Shown here: positions 27,754-35,700 of the stretch, one piece after another
Position numbering within the stretch: the first letter of the stretch is position 1
Layout of the letters: every line of letters starts with the position of its first letter
Assembly: GCF_016679925.1 (NCBI RefSeq)
Contig: NZ_JAEQBW010000001.1
Coordinates: 992,001-1,056,000, forward strand
DNA length: 64,000 nt
Origin: Marivirga aurantiaca
GTDB taxonomy: Bacteria > Bacteroidota > Bacteroidia > Cytophagales > Cyclobacteriaceae
Direction: 5' to 3'
The notes under the pieces: generated by a model
Database searches by the model: none
What the model was told of the DNA's origin: nothing
The model's input: only the letters and a program-made list of their open reading frames with translations
Position numbers and translations under genes: made by a program

Positions 27754-28134
27754 ATGGAGGCTTATTATTTAGAAGCAACACCGAAAACACCAAGGCTTGA
27801 TTTTAATCCGGATGCCGACACTTTTGTTATATCAGGAAGATCAATTCCAGAAAATTCTATCGAGTTTTATAAGCCATTGCTCGATTGGTTGGAGAATTAT
27901 GTCAGTAATCCTAAAAAATCTATTATTTTTGAGGTGAAACTTGAATATTTTAATACAAGCTCTTCAAAATGCATGGTGGAAATTTTTCGGAAATTTGAAA
28001 AAATTCATAGTGCAGGTCATGAACTTACCGTAGAGTGGTATTATGATGAAGAAGATGAAGATATGCAGGAATCAGGTGAGGACTTTAAAGATATAATCAA
28101 GGTGCCTTTCAAGATGATTCAAAATAAAGACTAA
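27754..28134 (+). CDS. siaC: SiaC-family regulatory phosphoprotein (DUF1987)
   Basis: The 126-residue protein has the SiaC pattern: an N-terminal strand with T-P-K-T-P-R-L-D-F, then F-V-I-S-G-R-S-I-P-E-N-S and F-Y-K-P-L-L-D-W-L. The phosphosite region F-N-T-S-S-S-K-C-M follows, with Thr/Ser at about residues 68-71, where SiaC proteins are modified. A C-terminal acidic stretch D-E-E-D-E-D is present. SiaC switches partners according to its phosphorylation. It sits between siaB and a coiled-coil membrane protein, 9 bases apart, so the three are one operon. Its output partner is not apparent. Confidence 0.85.
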   Translation: MEAYYLEATPKTPRLDFNPDADTFVISGRSIPENSIEFYKPLLDWLENYVSNPKKSIIFEVKLEYFNTSSSKCMVEIFRKFEKIHSAGHELTVEWYYDEEDEDMQESGEDFKDIIKVPFKMIQNKD

Positions 28135-28143
28135 CAATTATAT

Positions 28144-28686
28144 ATGTCAAAAGCTGTTACTCAATCAGATGTTTTTCAAGCAGAGATTGATTTTCTTAAC
28201 GAAGTAAGGGTGTTGGCAGAAGATGATAACCTTCCTGCTGAAAAAGTTAAAGAAAATTATACAGCACTTTGTAACAAATATGAGAGATTAATAGGAGAAG
28301 CCAAGCTTTTAACCTCTGTAAGTGATAGATTGCATTCCAGGCTGAATGAAGCCAACGAGAAATTAAAGAAACAATCAGATGAAATCAATAAGATCAATGA
28401 TGATCTGAAAGTAAACAATCAATTACTTCAGGATACTATAGATCAATTAGTGAAGGCAAAAGTGGGAAGAAAAGCATCCTCTATTGTGCTACTAATTGCC
28501 ATTATATTGTTTATTATATCTGAAGGAGTATTGGAACCTCTGGTGGAAGAGAAATTCGGGAATGAACAAATAGGGTTTGTTTTTAAATTGGGTATAGCCA
28601 TTCTTCTTAAACCTATCGATGTTTTGGTAGAACGTTATATGATGCGAAAGGCACTTAAAAATAAACGTTCCATCACCACCTTATAA
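28144..28686 (+). CDS. Coiled-coil membrane protein of the siaBC operon
   Basis: The 180-residue protein begins with an acidic helical region. A coiled coil follows (about residues 45-108, K-L-L-T-S-V-S-D-R-L and repeated N/D-K-I-N heptads), resembling the signalling helix found before cyclase and phosphatase domains. Here a membrane segment follows (about 113-131), then a second hydrophobic stretch (about 143-162) and a basic tail, with no enzyme domain. It could be a membrane anchor or receptor for SiaC. It belongs to no family I can name. It is followed by a strong terminator. Confidence 0.75.
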   Translation: MSKAVTQSDVFQAEIDFLNEVRVLAEDDNLPAEKVKENYTALCNKYERLIGEAKLLTSVSDRLHSRLNEANEKLKKQSDEINKINDDLKVNNQLLQDTIDQLVKAKVGRKASSIVLLIAIILFIISEGVLEPLVEEKFGNEQIGFVFKLGIAILLKPIDVLVERYMMRKALKNKRSITTL

Positions 28687-28712
28687 TATATGGTATTGGA
28701 GTTAATCTTTGG

Positions 28713-28748
28713 AAAGGCTGTTGACCATTATTGTTAACAGCCTTTTTT
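28713..28748 (+). terminator. siaBC operon terminator
   Basis: AAGGCTGTT (28714-28722) pairs with AACAGCCTT (28735-28743), followed by a T-run. Confidence 0.85.
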
Positions 28749-29015
28749 ATGATTATCTGGAAACGTGAGTGCTATTCTTTATCTAAATCTTGAAATTTCC
28801 AAATCTGATGTTTGCTTATTTATAATGAAAGGTATTAACATTCGAATAAACTAATTCCTTGAAATTAGGAAAGTTTTCCCCCAAGTCAGTACGCCTGCGT
28901 TTGTGTCTCACAAATGCTTTTGATACAAAATTTAATGACGATATTCGCCTTTCTTACAGTTGTACGCTCGATTTTATCCACAATCGAGGGTGGTTATTTG
29001 AAGGTGGTGTCTTTA
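28749..29015. repeat. Gap with degraded repeat fragment
   Basis: Bases about 28886-28990 contain GTCAGTACGCCTGCG, TTTGTGTCTCACAAATGC and CTCGATTTTATCCACAATCG, each resembling pieces of the palindromic family at 19149-19335 and 41521-41550. An open frame across it (68 codons, no ATG) is not a gene. Confidence 0.45.
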
Positions 29016-29267
29016 TCAGCTTATTTTATCTGGAAGAGTATTTAATTGGTTGTCCATCGATTTAATTTGTTCCTCCAATTTCATTACATATTCTATCGAC
29101 CGGGAGATCATTGTATATTGTTCATCTATTTGTTGGTTCAAAAGCGTGATTTCCCCGGTCAACCTCTTAATTTTTTCTTCATATTCTTTTTTCAACTTCT
29201 TTTTTTCTTCTTTGGCTTTTTGAATATGCTCTTTGTAGAAGTAATATGATTCTGGTATTTTGTTCAT
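29016..29267 (-). CDS. Small coiled-coil protein A
   Basis: The 83-residue, highly charged protein is almost entirely predicted helix: a Lys/Glu-rich stretch (about 15-35), then heptads of Leu/Ile through residue 70. It has no signal peptide or membrane segment. It resembles the next protein (29350-29598), sharing the order E-x-x-x-L, Q-x-x-M-[IL], Y-x-x-K-L-x-x-x-[LI], so the two are probably paralogues. Function is unknown. The location between the siaBC operon and a SpoIIAA-like gene suggests a signalling role, by inference only. Confidence 0.6.
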   Translation of the reverse strand: MNKIPESYYFYKEHIQKAKEEKKKLKKEYEEKIKRLTGEITLLNQQIDEQYTMISRSIEYVMKLEEQIKSMDNQLNTLPDKIS

Positions 29268-29349
29268 GAAAATAAAGATGGATTGATAGTTAAATTGAAG
29301 GGGAAGTGTTTTTTAACTTACTTCTCCCTACAATTAATGTTATAAACTG

Positions 29350-29598
29350 CTAATGAATACTTTGAAAATTACCGGAATCTACCCTTTTTTTTAAGTTTGC
29401 CAATTCTTTACTTAGTTTATGAGAGTAATTAACTGCCATATTCAGCATTTCTTGTTGAGAAGTCAGTTTCTCTTTCAAAAATGACACTTCCTCCTTAAGT
29501 TCACTTATTTGTGACTCGTAAGTGGTTTTAAGGATTTGAATCTCTTTTTTGGCAGTCTCAAGCTCTAATTTGAATGCATCTTCTTTAATATCTTTCAT
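29350..29598 (-). CDS. Small coiled-coil protein B
   Basis: The 82-residue protein has near-continuous heptad repeats of Leu/Ile with Glu/Lys (residues about 5-72) and ends in a polar tail. There is no membrane segment. It starts 14 bases after the stop of the SpoIIAA-like gene, so these are co-transcribed. It looks paralogous to protein A, 82 bases further on. Confidence 0.65.
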   Translation of the reverse strand: MKDIKEDAFKLELETAKKEIQILKTTYESQISELKEEVSFLKEKLTSQQEMLNMAVNYSHKLSKELANLKKRVDSGNFQSIH

Positions 29599-29612
29599 AA
29601 ACTACGGATTAA

Positions 29613-30053
29613 TTAATGATCAATTGCGTCCTGCAAATTGTCTTTGTATTGAATATCCATTTCATTAAATTTTAAACCAGGATAATTCTCTTTAATCTTC
29701 TCTCTGCCTATTTTAACACTTTGCTTAAACACTTTATTATCGGGCAATATCTTCCTATGGGTTTTTAGGCCGTGCCTGTACATTTCCTCTTTCCATTCTG
29801 TAAAATACCATTCCATTGATGGCTGATGAAAAACTGTGAGTGGTCTCTTATCAAAAATTAATTTGGTAATATGTTTTTCTTTCACAAGCTTTCCAATAGA
29901 CTCAAAAGTTTTTTTAAATTCTTCAATTGGAATATAGGAGCTGGTAGCCTCAACTATAGCAATTGGTTTACCTTCCACAAAAGATACTTTAGCATGTTTC
30001 AGCTCTGAGTGGGTTATTAGATTGTCTTTTAAATTATCTGTTGTATTACTCAT
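29613..30053 (-). CDS. SpoIIAA/STAS-like conserved protein
   Basis: The 146-residue cytoplasmic protein has the alternating strand-helix pattern of the SpoIIAA-like (STAS/SEC14) fold: K-P-I-A-I-V-E-A, then a helix E-E-F-K-K-T-F-E-S-I, then K-L-I-F-D-K-R. A conserved-looking block F-H-Q-P-S-M-E-W-Y-F follows (about residues 78-88), then H-R-K-I-L-P-D. I recognise it as a Bacteroidota-specific family without assigned function. STAS-like proteins often act as switch partners for anti-sigma kinases and PP2C phosphatases. The siaBC pair lies on the other strand 1.4 kb away. This link is inferred. Confidence 0.65.
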   Translation of the reverse strand: MSNTTDNLKDNLITHSELKHAKVSFVEGKPIAIVEATSSYIPIEEFKKTFESIGKLVKEKHITKLIFDKRPLTVFHQPSMEWYFTEWKEEMYRHGLKTHRKILPDNKVFKQSVKIGREKIKENYPGLKFNEMDIQYKDNLQDAIDH

Positions 30054-30113
30054 ATATAAAAGTGTATTAAAAATGATATTATAATTAACTTTACAAAGCA
30101 GAGATTGTTTAAA

Positions 30114-30824
30114 TTAAATATGCCGAATATTTCCCATTCCTCCATCAAGGCCTATTACCTGGGCAGTCATCCAGGAGCTATCACTATTCAACAAGAAGAT
30201 TGCCAGCCTGGCTATGTCTTCAGGTTTCCCGTATCTTCCTAATGGATGTCTTTTGTTGGAAGCTTCCTTTTTCTCATCCGTTGATAACAGGTTTCCTGCT
30301 AGTGGAGTATCCGTCAGGCCGGGGGCTATCATGTTCACTCTGATTTTACTGGCCGCCAATTCAGCAGCCAAACTTAATCCCAATCCTTGCAGTGCACCCT
30401 TGGCAGCCGCTATTGATGCGTGAAAAGGTAAGCCAGAATTGGCAGCTACGGTACTGAAAAGTACTATACTTGATCCATTAGCTGCTTTTAAATTCTTTAG
30501 AGCTTTCTGGATCACTTTGGCTGCCCCTAATGTATTGATAGTGAAATCTCTGATGAAATCCTCATCTTTCAATCGCTGAAAGGGCTTAAGGTTAATTGTC
30601 CCCGGACAGTAAACAAGGCCGTGGAGTTCTTCAGGTAGTTTATCCAGTTCTGTATCAAAATTTGCAACATCCAATTTAATGTAACTGAAATCACCTGTAA
30701 TTTCAGGTTTGCTTCTGGAAGCCAGATAAAGATGGGCTCCTTTATTTTGTAGGTCTTTGGCAAGACTTAAGCCTATTCCTGAACTAGCCCCAACAATGAG
30801 GAAGTTTTTGTTCTCAAATGACAT
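30114..30824 (-). CDS. SDR-family oxidoreductase lacking the usual catalytic Tyr
   Basis: The 236-residue protein has the NAD(P)-binding G-A-S-S-G-I-G-L (about 12-19) and the S in V-L-F-S-T-V-A-A-N-S-G. The lysine is in A-A-A-K-G-A-L. The classical Y-x-x-x-K is I-x-x-x-K here (H-A-S-I-A-A-A-K), so the catalytic Tyr is absent. A C-terminal P-G-L-T-D-T-P-L-A and R-Y-G-K-P-E-D-I-A-x-L-A are typical. I recall other Bacteroidota and gamma-proteobacterial SDRs with H-A-S-V-A-x-A-K at this place, so this is likely a true subfamily. Substrate unknown. It may have lost or altered its reaction. Confidence 0.88.
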   Translation of the reverse strand: MSFENKNFLIVGASSGIGLSLAKDLQNKGAHLYLASRSKPEITGDFSYIKLDVANFDTELDKLPEELHGLVYCPGTINLKPFQRLKDEDFIRDFTINTLGAAKVIQKALKNLKAANGSSIVLFSTVAANSGLPFHASIAAAKGALQGLGLSLAAELAASKIRVNMIAPGLTDTPLAGNLLSTDEKKEASNKRHPLGRYGKPEDIARLAIFLLNSDSSWMTAQVIGLDGGMGNIRHI

Positions 30825-30885
30825 AACAGTTGTTTATTGTTCGTGTAATCAACCATTCAATTAGAACAAATGTTTGAGATCTGCA

Positions 30886-30926
30886 TAAAAAAAGAGCAAG
30901 CCGGTGATAGCTTCCTCTTTTAGTTG
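30886..30926 (-). terminator. Terminator after folE
   Basis: On the minus strand AAAGAGGAAGC pairs with GCTTGCTCTTT (arms 30910-30920 and 30891-30901, one mismatch), followed by a T-run. It ends the queD-folE unit. Confidence 0.75.
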
Positions 30927-31023
30927 TTGTATAATAAAATATGGTGCTGAATTCTCTAAAATAAAACTTCCGCCTTATTGATAAAAATCAATTACACTTG
31001 GTCCTTCTGAGAAAATCTTTACT

Positions 31024-31722
31024 CTATCTGGGGGAGGGGCTGTTAATATAATCCAGGAACTCTCTTCTGGTGGCCTCATCATTGAACTTTCCACCAAAAT
31101 AAGAAGTGCCTGTTCGGCTATTAGTATCACCTACACCTCTTGAAGAAACACACATATGTGAAGCATCCATTACTACCGCTACGCTATCAGTGTCTAATAC
31201 TCTCTTAAATTCCTCTGCTATCTGCATAGTGAGCCGCTCCTGCACCTGTGGCCTTTTCGAAAAATACTGCACAATTCTATTGATCTTGGAAAGACCAATT
31301 ACTTTCCCGCTGGAAAAGTAAGCTACGTGTGCTTTACCATAAATGGGTACAAAATGGTGTTCACAATGAGAATAAAAGGTAATGTCTTTTTCCACCAACA
31401 TTTGATCATATTTGTACTTATTTTCAAAGAGTTTTGGGGTGGGCTTGTTTAAAGGGTTCAGTCCGCTAAACACCTCTTTTACATACATCTTGGCTACTCT
31501 GGCAGGTGTGCCTTTCAGGCTGTCATCGGTTAAATCCATTCCCAAAATATGCATTATTTCCTTAAAATGCTTGGCTATCATTTCCATTTTAAGTTCATCA
31601 TCCATTTTAAATGCATCCGGCCTTAAAGGAGTTTCATGGCTTGAACCAGAGTGGTCATCTCCCAAATCGTCTATAGAATTGAAGTCGTCCAACTTTTTGT
31701 TATTCTGTGGGGTATTCAACAT
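31024..31722 (-). CDS. folE: GTP cyclohydrolase I
   Basis: FolE opens GTP to dihydroneopterin triphosphate, the first step of folate and pterin synthesis. The family marks are S-H-C-E-H-H-F-V-P-I-Y-G-K-A-H-V-A-Y, with Cys and His zinc ligands, then K-I-N-R-I-V, R-P-Q-V-Q-E-R-L-T, H-M-C-V-S-S-R-G-V (the second zinc Cys) and a short C-terminus. The ATG at 31722 is used. It overlaps the end of queD by 23 bases, and an in-frame ATG at 31773 would reach deeper into queD. About 40 acidic and polar residues precede the core, so there is a disordered N-terminal extension. Confidence 0.96.
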   Translation of the reverse strand: MLNTPQNNKKLDDFNSIDDLGDDHSGSSHETPLRPDAFKMDDELKMEMIAKHFKEIMHILGMDLTDDSLKGTPARVAKMYVKEVFSGLNPLNKPTPKLFENKYKYDQMLVEKDITFYSHCEHHFVPIYGKAHVAYFSSGKVIGLSKINRIVQYFSKRPQVQERLTMQIAEEFKRVLDTDSVAVVMDASHMCVSSRGVGDTNSRTGTSYFGGKFNDEATRREFLDYINSPSPR

Positions 31723-32110
31723 AATTTCTTTCTGTTTCGTAAAGTTTAATTTTGACATCCAATGATGCCTCAATTTTCTCTCTCAATAATTGATAAATCA
31801 CAACAGCAATATTTTCTGCAGTAGGATTAATCGATTTAAATTCCTGAGTATCCAGATTCAAATTTCTATGATCAAATCTATCCAACACATTTTCTTTAAT
31901 GATATCGCTTAGCACTTTCATGTCCACCACATAGCCGGTTTCAGGGTTTATTTCTCCTGTTACTTTTACTTCCAGATCGTAATTGTGGCCATGGAAATTG
32001 GGATTATTGCACTTCCCGAACACCATTTGGTTCTTCTCATCGGTCCAATTAGGATTGTGTAATCTATGTGCTGCATTAAAATGTTCTTTTCTGTAAACAG
32101 AAACTCTCAT
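31700..32110 (-). CDS. queD: 6-carboxytetrahydropterin synthase/PTPS family protein
   Basis: The 136-residue enzyme has the zinc histidines F-N-A-A-H-R-L (H15 region) and H-G-H-N-Y (about 40-44), with the catalytic Cys in G-K-C-N-N-P-N just before, and the late acidic Y-E-T-E-R-N. It acts on the FolE product dihydroneopterin triphosphate. In bacteria this normally leads to queuosine and other deazapurines (QueD), though a pyruvoyl-tetrahydropterin role cannot be excluded. It is the first gene of a two-gene unit with folE, overlapping by 23 bases. Confidence 0.92.
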   Translation of the reverse strand: MRVSVYRKEHFNAAHRLHNPNWTDEKNQMVFGKCNNPNFHGHNYDLEVKVTGEINPETGYVVDMKVLSDIIKENVLDRFDHRNLNLDTQEFKSINPTAENIAVVIYQLLREKIEASLDVKIKLYETERNYVEYPTE

Positions 32111-32372
32111 GAATATCTTTTATTTGAAAGATTAAATATACGCAACTAACTTGAATGGCTAAATTATGTTTAAAATGTTTTTGCAAACATAATATAATCT
32201 TTCTTTTTGATTGGCAATTGATAATTGGCCAATAGTAAAGTTTTTACTTGCCAGCTTTCTCTTAAGTTTTTATCTCAATAAGTTCAACAAAGCTGTGGAG
32301 TTTTTAATTTCCTGATAAAGGCTTTCTGTTGGATTTAAATTTAGTGATTTTATCAAATCAATCAAACTTTAT

Positions 32373-32380
32373 TATCTTTG
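32373..32380 (+). promoter_or_regulatory. -7 box of the c-type cytochrome gene
   Basis: TATCTTTG fits TAnnTTTG and ends 26 bases before the ATG at 32407. Confidence 0.5.
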
Positions 32381-32406
32381 TTCAGTCTAAATAAAAAGAA
32401 GAACAA

Positions 32407-32919
32407 ATGAATAAAAATACTATTGCCATCGTCATAGGTTTAATCGCTATTATATTAGCTGTTATGAATCTGATTAGTATTGGCCAGCTTAATAGCAGCA
32501 TGGAGGCTAAGGGAACTGATGCCCCCGTCACTCCTATAACAGAAGAAAAATACGAAGTAGCCAAAGCAATGGGATATATGCAGCGCTTTAGTACAAAACT
32601 TTATTGGGCTGGAAGCCAAGAGAATTGGGAGTTATCTGAATTTTATGCTCATGAATTAGAAGAAACAATAGAGGAAATTTCGGAAGCCGATGTAATTGAT
32701 GAAGGTTTTGCAGTGAGTGAAATGGTTACGAAAATGTCTATTCCCGCATTTGAGCAAGTGGAAGAGGCAATTAAAAAACAGGATAAAAGTGCATTTGAGA
32801 GTTCTTATCAATTGCTGATCCAATCGTGTAATGCATGCCATGCAGCTAGTAAACATGCATTTATTGAAATAAAAGTACCCGAATTAGAAGGTGTATACAA
32901 TCAGAAATTTAGTAAATAA
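32407..32919 (+). CDS. Membrane-anchored protein with single c-type heme motif
   Basis: The 170-residue protein has one N-terminal hydrophobic segment (about 6-26, uncleaved anchor or signal). A helical domain follows, with a C-x-x-C-H heme attachment site at C141-C144-H145 close to the C-terminus. That layout, four helices then a C-terminal CxxCH, is that of cytochrome c' and cytochrome c556 type proteins, which bind heme in the periplasm. The length fits. A candidate sixth heme ligand is not obvious. It may carry electrons or bind small gases. It stands alone. Confidence 0.75.
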   Translation: MNKNTIAIVIGLIAIILAVMNLISIGQLNSSMEAKGTDAPVTPITEEKYEVAKAMGYMQRFSTKLYWAGSQENWELSEFYAHELEETIEEISEADVIDEGFAVSEMVTKMSIPAFEQVEEAIKKQDKSAFESSYQLLIQSCNACHAASKHAFIEIKVPELEGVYNQKFSK

Positions 32920-33211
32920 TACTTTCTTGATGAATAGCATAGTTTAAAAAGCACAAATAACTCTGGACTTTTGGGATAAGGCTATACTCAACTTTTACAA
33001 AGTTAGTGTTGGCTCCATCAAAAACAATATTAGTGTCCTGTATCTTTTAGTGGTCAAAATTTGGAAATGTTTTCGTAAAATACTGATCTTTAGGCTTTAA
33101 TGCACATCTTAATTCCAACCTTTTCATATAGGTATCAATGTTAGCAGGGAAGAAATAATGTAAGGAAGCTTATAAATATGATGCCATCTGAAAATAAGAG
33201 ATGCTAGACAA

Positions 33212-33382
33212 TTAATCGAATATTTTTTTGATTACCCATATTATAAGGGCAATCACAAGTATAACAACAATTATTCCTACCCATACACCTGCTTCAAAAA
33301 TACCAGCTGCTAAATCGCAACCAGTAACTGTTACTAATAGTAACAGGAAAATCATTAATTGAGAAAATTTTAGTCTTTTCAT
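33212..33382 (-). CDS. 56-residue membrane lipoprotein, conserved Bacteroidota type
   Basis: This short gene encodes M-K-R-L-K-F then a hydrophobic core ending V-T-G-C (C22, lipobox-like). A short G-I-F-E-A-G-V-W segment leads into a second hydrophobic helix ending W-V-I-K-K-I-F-D. The same layout, a lipid-anchored Cys followed by A-[IG]-F-x-A-G-x-W and a single helix, is familiar from many Bacteroidota genomes, where it is often misnamed phosphatidate cytidylyltransferase. It is a small inner-membrane protein of unknown role. Confidence 0.75.
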   Translation of the reverse strand: MKRLKFSQLMIFLLLLVTVTGCDLAAGIFEAGVWVGIIVVILVIALIIWVIKKIFD

Positions 33383-33739
33383 AGGTTAAATCTTTTGTTG
33401 TAAAGTATTCAAGCAAAATTTCTCTTTCACAATTTGATTGTTCCTAGCCTTTCGTGTCACAAAATTGATTATAAATAAAGAGAAAGCTTTAAAGGAGAAT
33501 AGGTAGAGTCAAATAATGAATCTTATCCACGCTAGTTAAATTACCTCCATTTGTATTTATATTACGAGTGTAGCGTCACCTAAGTTTTATAGGCAATATT
33601 AATACTACTAATTATTACTATCCAATCTCCTTTATCTATGAGGTTAAAGATATATTGAATATTATAAACCTCCGTATATCACCTACGTACTTGTGTATTT
33701 AATTAGGGGGAAATAATTTCTACTTTAAAAATACCCGTT
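33383..33739. other. AT-rich intergenic region, nothing recognised
   Basis: The 357 bases between the small lipoprotein and the AI-2E gene are AT-rich, without a clear terminator, repeat or promoter box. The stretch 32920-33211 on the other side of the lipoprotein gene is equally plain. Confidence 0.5.
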
Positions 33740-34807
33740 TTGGAGAATAGCAAACAAATTTTTGATCAACCAACTTTTACAAAAAAAGTATTAATAGTAG
33801 CTGGGGTTTTTATTCCTATAATTCTTGTACTACTTCTTTTTGGTATAGCTTTTAAGGTTCTGTTACTCATTTTGGCTGGGGTTTTATTGGCTTCTTTTTT
33901 TCGAGGTATTGCAAGTTTTATCCATAAATATACCCATATTTCTTTAGGCTGGTCTACTTTAATTTCGGTGCTACTGGTAATTGGATTAATTGTGTTGACA
34001 TCATTTTTCATTGCTCCACAGATAAGCGATCAGGTAAACCAGCTTACGCAACAATTACCACAAGCCATTGATGACACTAGACAGCAGATGGAGAGTAGTT
34101 CTATTGGAAGAAAAATAATTGATCAAATCCCTGATGATCCTGTAAAATGGATGCAGGAAAAGAGTGGTATGTTGAAAAAATCGTTCGGTGTTTTTGCTTC
34201 TACTTTTGGTGTTTTAGCTGATATGTATATTATACTTTTTATAGGACTCTTTATGATGGCACAACCGGAACCTTATCAGCATGGGATAATAAAACTGGTG
34301 CCAATTTCCAGGAGAGGAAGAGCTGAAGAAGTGCTGGAAAAGCTCGGAGCTACTTTGAAAAAATGGATTGCAGGCAAACTGTTTTCCATGTTAGTAGTGG
34401 CAGTTTTGACTACTGTAGGCCTTTATATTTTGGGAGTACCGCTGGCACTTTCATTAGGAATTATAGCAGGTATTCTTTCCTTTATACCCAACTTCGGACC
34501 TATAATTGCTTTAGTACCTGCGGTGCTTATTGGTTTCATGGAAGGGCCAGGTACTGCTTTGTATGTCGCCTTATTGTATATCGGGGTTCAGGCATTGGAA
34601 AGTAATATTATAACCCCATTAGTACAGAAGCAAATGGTTTATTTACCTCCTGCAATGATTCTTATCTCTCAGGTGTTGCTGGGAATATTGGTAGGAGGTC
34701 TAGGTTTAATCCTTGCGACTCCTATTATAGCTATTGTAATGGTACTTATAAATATGCTATATGTTGAGGATACTTTAGGTGATAAATCTACTGGTAAAAA
34801 AGAATAA
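33740..34807 (+). CDS. AI-2E family transporter (PerM/TqsA type)
   Basis: The 355-residue protein has the AI-2E/UPF0118 layout: paired hydrophobic helices at the start (about 15-65), a soluble segment with D-Q-V-N-Q-L-T-Q-Q-L-P (about 98), then C-terminal helices with F-I-P-N-F-G-P-I-I-A (about 248-258) and Q-A-L-E-S-N-I-I-T-P-L-V (about 283-294). Members export small molecules or ions, and only a few are tested. No ATG exists in frame upstream or for about 110 codons, so translation must start at TTG 33740, or possibly at ATA/ATT within the 11 codons before it. Confidence 0.9.
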   Translation: MENSKQIFDQPTFTKKVLIVAGVFIPIILVLLLFGIAFKVLLLILAGVLLASFFRGIASFIHKYTHISLGWSTLISVLLVIGLIVLTSFFIAPQISDQVNQLTQQLPQAIDDTRQQMESSSIGRKIIDQIPDDPVKWMQEKSGMLKKSFGVFASTFGVLADMYIILFIGLFMMAQPEPYQHGIIKLVPISRRGRAEEVLEKLGATLKKWIAGKLFSMLVVAVLTTVGLYILGVPLALSLGIIAGILSFIPNFGPIIALVPAVLIGFMEGPGTALYVALLYIGVQALESNIITPLVQKQMVYLPPAMILISQVLLGILVGGLGLILATPIIAIVMVLINMLYVEDTLGDKSTGKKE

Positions 34808-34947
34808 ACATGAACTCATATTAGAGATTGTTTACTCACAAAGGGTAAGCTATGCCAGAAGATTAGGAAGACTTTTTAGCAATCATAGATTTAGATTTTC
34901 CTTTAGTATTGGCTTTAGGAAATACGAATAAAGCCTCAACTATCTAA

Positions 34948-35508
34948 TCAATCATTAAATTGGCTCATGGTCATGTTTACTCCAATGGTTGTAAAAGCTA
35001 AAACCATTTCACAGGCTTTATCCATTGCAAAGGGCAACTCCTCAAACTCTTGTTTGGTAAAAGGGCTCAAAACATAATCTACTTGTCTTCCTTTTGGGAA
35101 ATTATCACCTACACCAAATTTTAAACGAGAATAATCCTGTCCGCCTGTGAGATCTTCGATATTTTTCAACCCATTATGGCCAGCTGCTGATCCTTTCGCC
35201 CTCATTCTTAACTTTGCAAATGGTAAAGCTATGTCATCAGTAATTACCAGAATGTTTTCTTTTGGAATGTTCAACTCCTGCATCCAATAATTGACAGCCT
35301 TGCCGGATAAATTCATATAAGTGGTGGGCTTGATGAGGTGGATCTGTCTTCCTTTATATTTGAACTCTGATTTCATCGCCAGTTTTAGCGTTTCAAAGCT
35401 CACTTTCTGGTTATCGGCAAGTCTGTCTAAGGTGAGAAAACCGATGTTATGTCTGGTGATTTCATATTCAGCGCCTATATTTCCCAGGCCTACTATCAAA
35501 TATTTCAT
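34948..35508 (-). CDS. pth: Peptidyl-tRNA hydrolase
   Basis: Pth frees tRNA from peptidyl-tRNA that drops off ribosomes. The start at 35508 gives M-K-Y-L-I-V-G-L-G-N-I-G, the standard opening. An in-frame ATG at 35568 is in repeat DNA and is not used. Catalytic H and N are in T-R-H-N-I-G-F (H20) and the site is completed by D in V-I-T-D-D-I-A-L-P, followed by S-A-A-G-H-N-G-L-K. The length of 186 is normal. In many Bacteroidota it follows rplY, but here rplY is 19 kb away. Confidence 0.96.
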   Translation of the reverse strand: MKYLIVGLGNIGAEYEITRHNIGFLTLDRLADNQKVSFETLKLAMKSEFKYKGRQIHLIKPTTYMNLSGKAVNYWMQELNIPKENILVITDDIALPFAKLRMRAKGSAAGHNGLKNIEDLTGGQDYSRLKFGVGDNFPKGRQVDYVLSPFTKQEFEELPFAMDKACEMVLAFTTIGVNMTMSQFND

Positions 35509-35700
35509 GTGTATATGTTTATTTTTAGTGGTCACATGGAATGTCTGACCTCTACCATCTACTTCCACATCCTAGGCTTTTACTAATATTCATCCTCGGT
35601 TGGTATAGCTGGCTTTATGGACATTTCATGTGTATATGTTTATTTCCATTAGTCACATGGAATTCAATAAATTTTATTCATCCTCGGTTGGTATGTTAAG
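35503..35700 (-). repeat. Tandem pair of upstream repeat units at pth
   Basis: Two imperfect copies of one unit lie head to tail: 35503-35607 and 35628-35692. On the plus strand each begins TCATGTGTATATGTTTATTT, passes through GTCACATGGAAT, and ends ATTCATCCTCGGTTGGTAT. They differ in the length of the middle segment. Read on the minus strand the near unit ends exactly on the pth start codon. A third, diverged unit lies at 50580-50650 upstream of the Rrf2 gene. Confidence 0.75.

Noticed and set aside
28859-29065. 68-codon frame without ATG in the siaBC downstream gap
   Set aside because: Covers degraded repeat pieces; not a gene.
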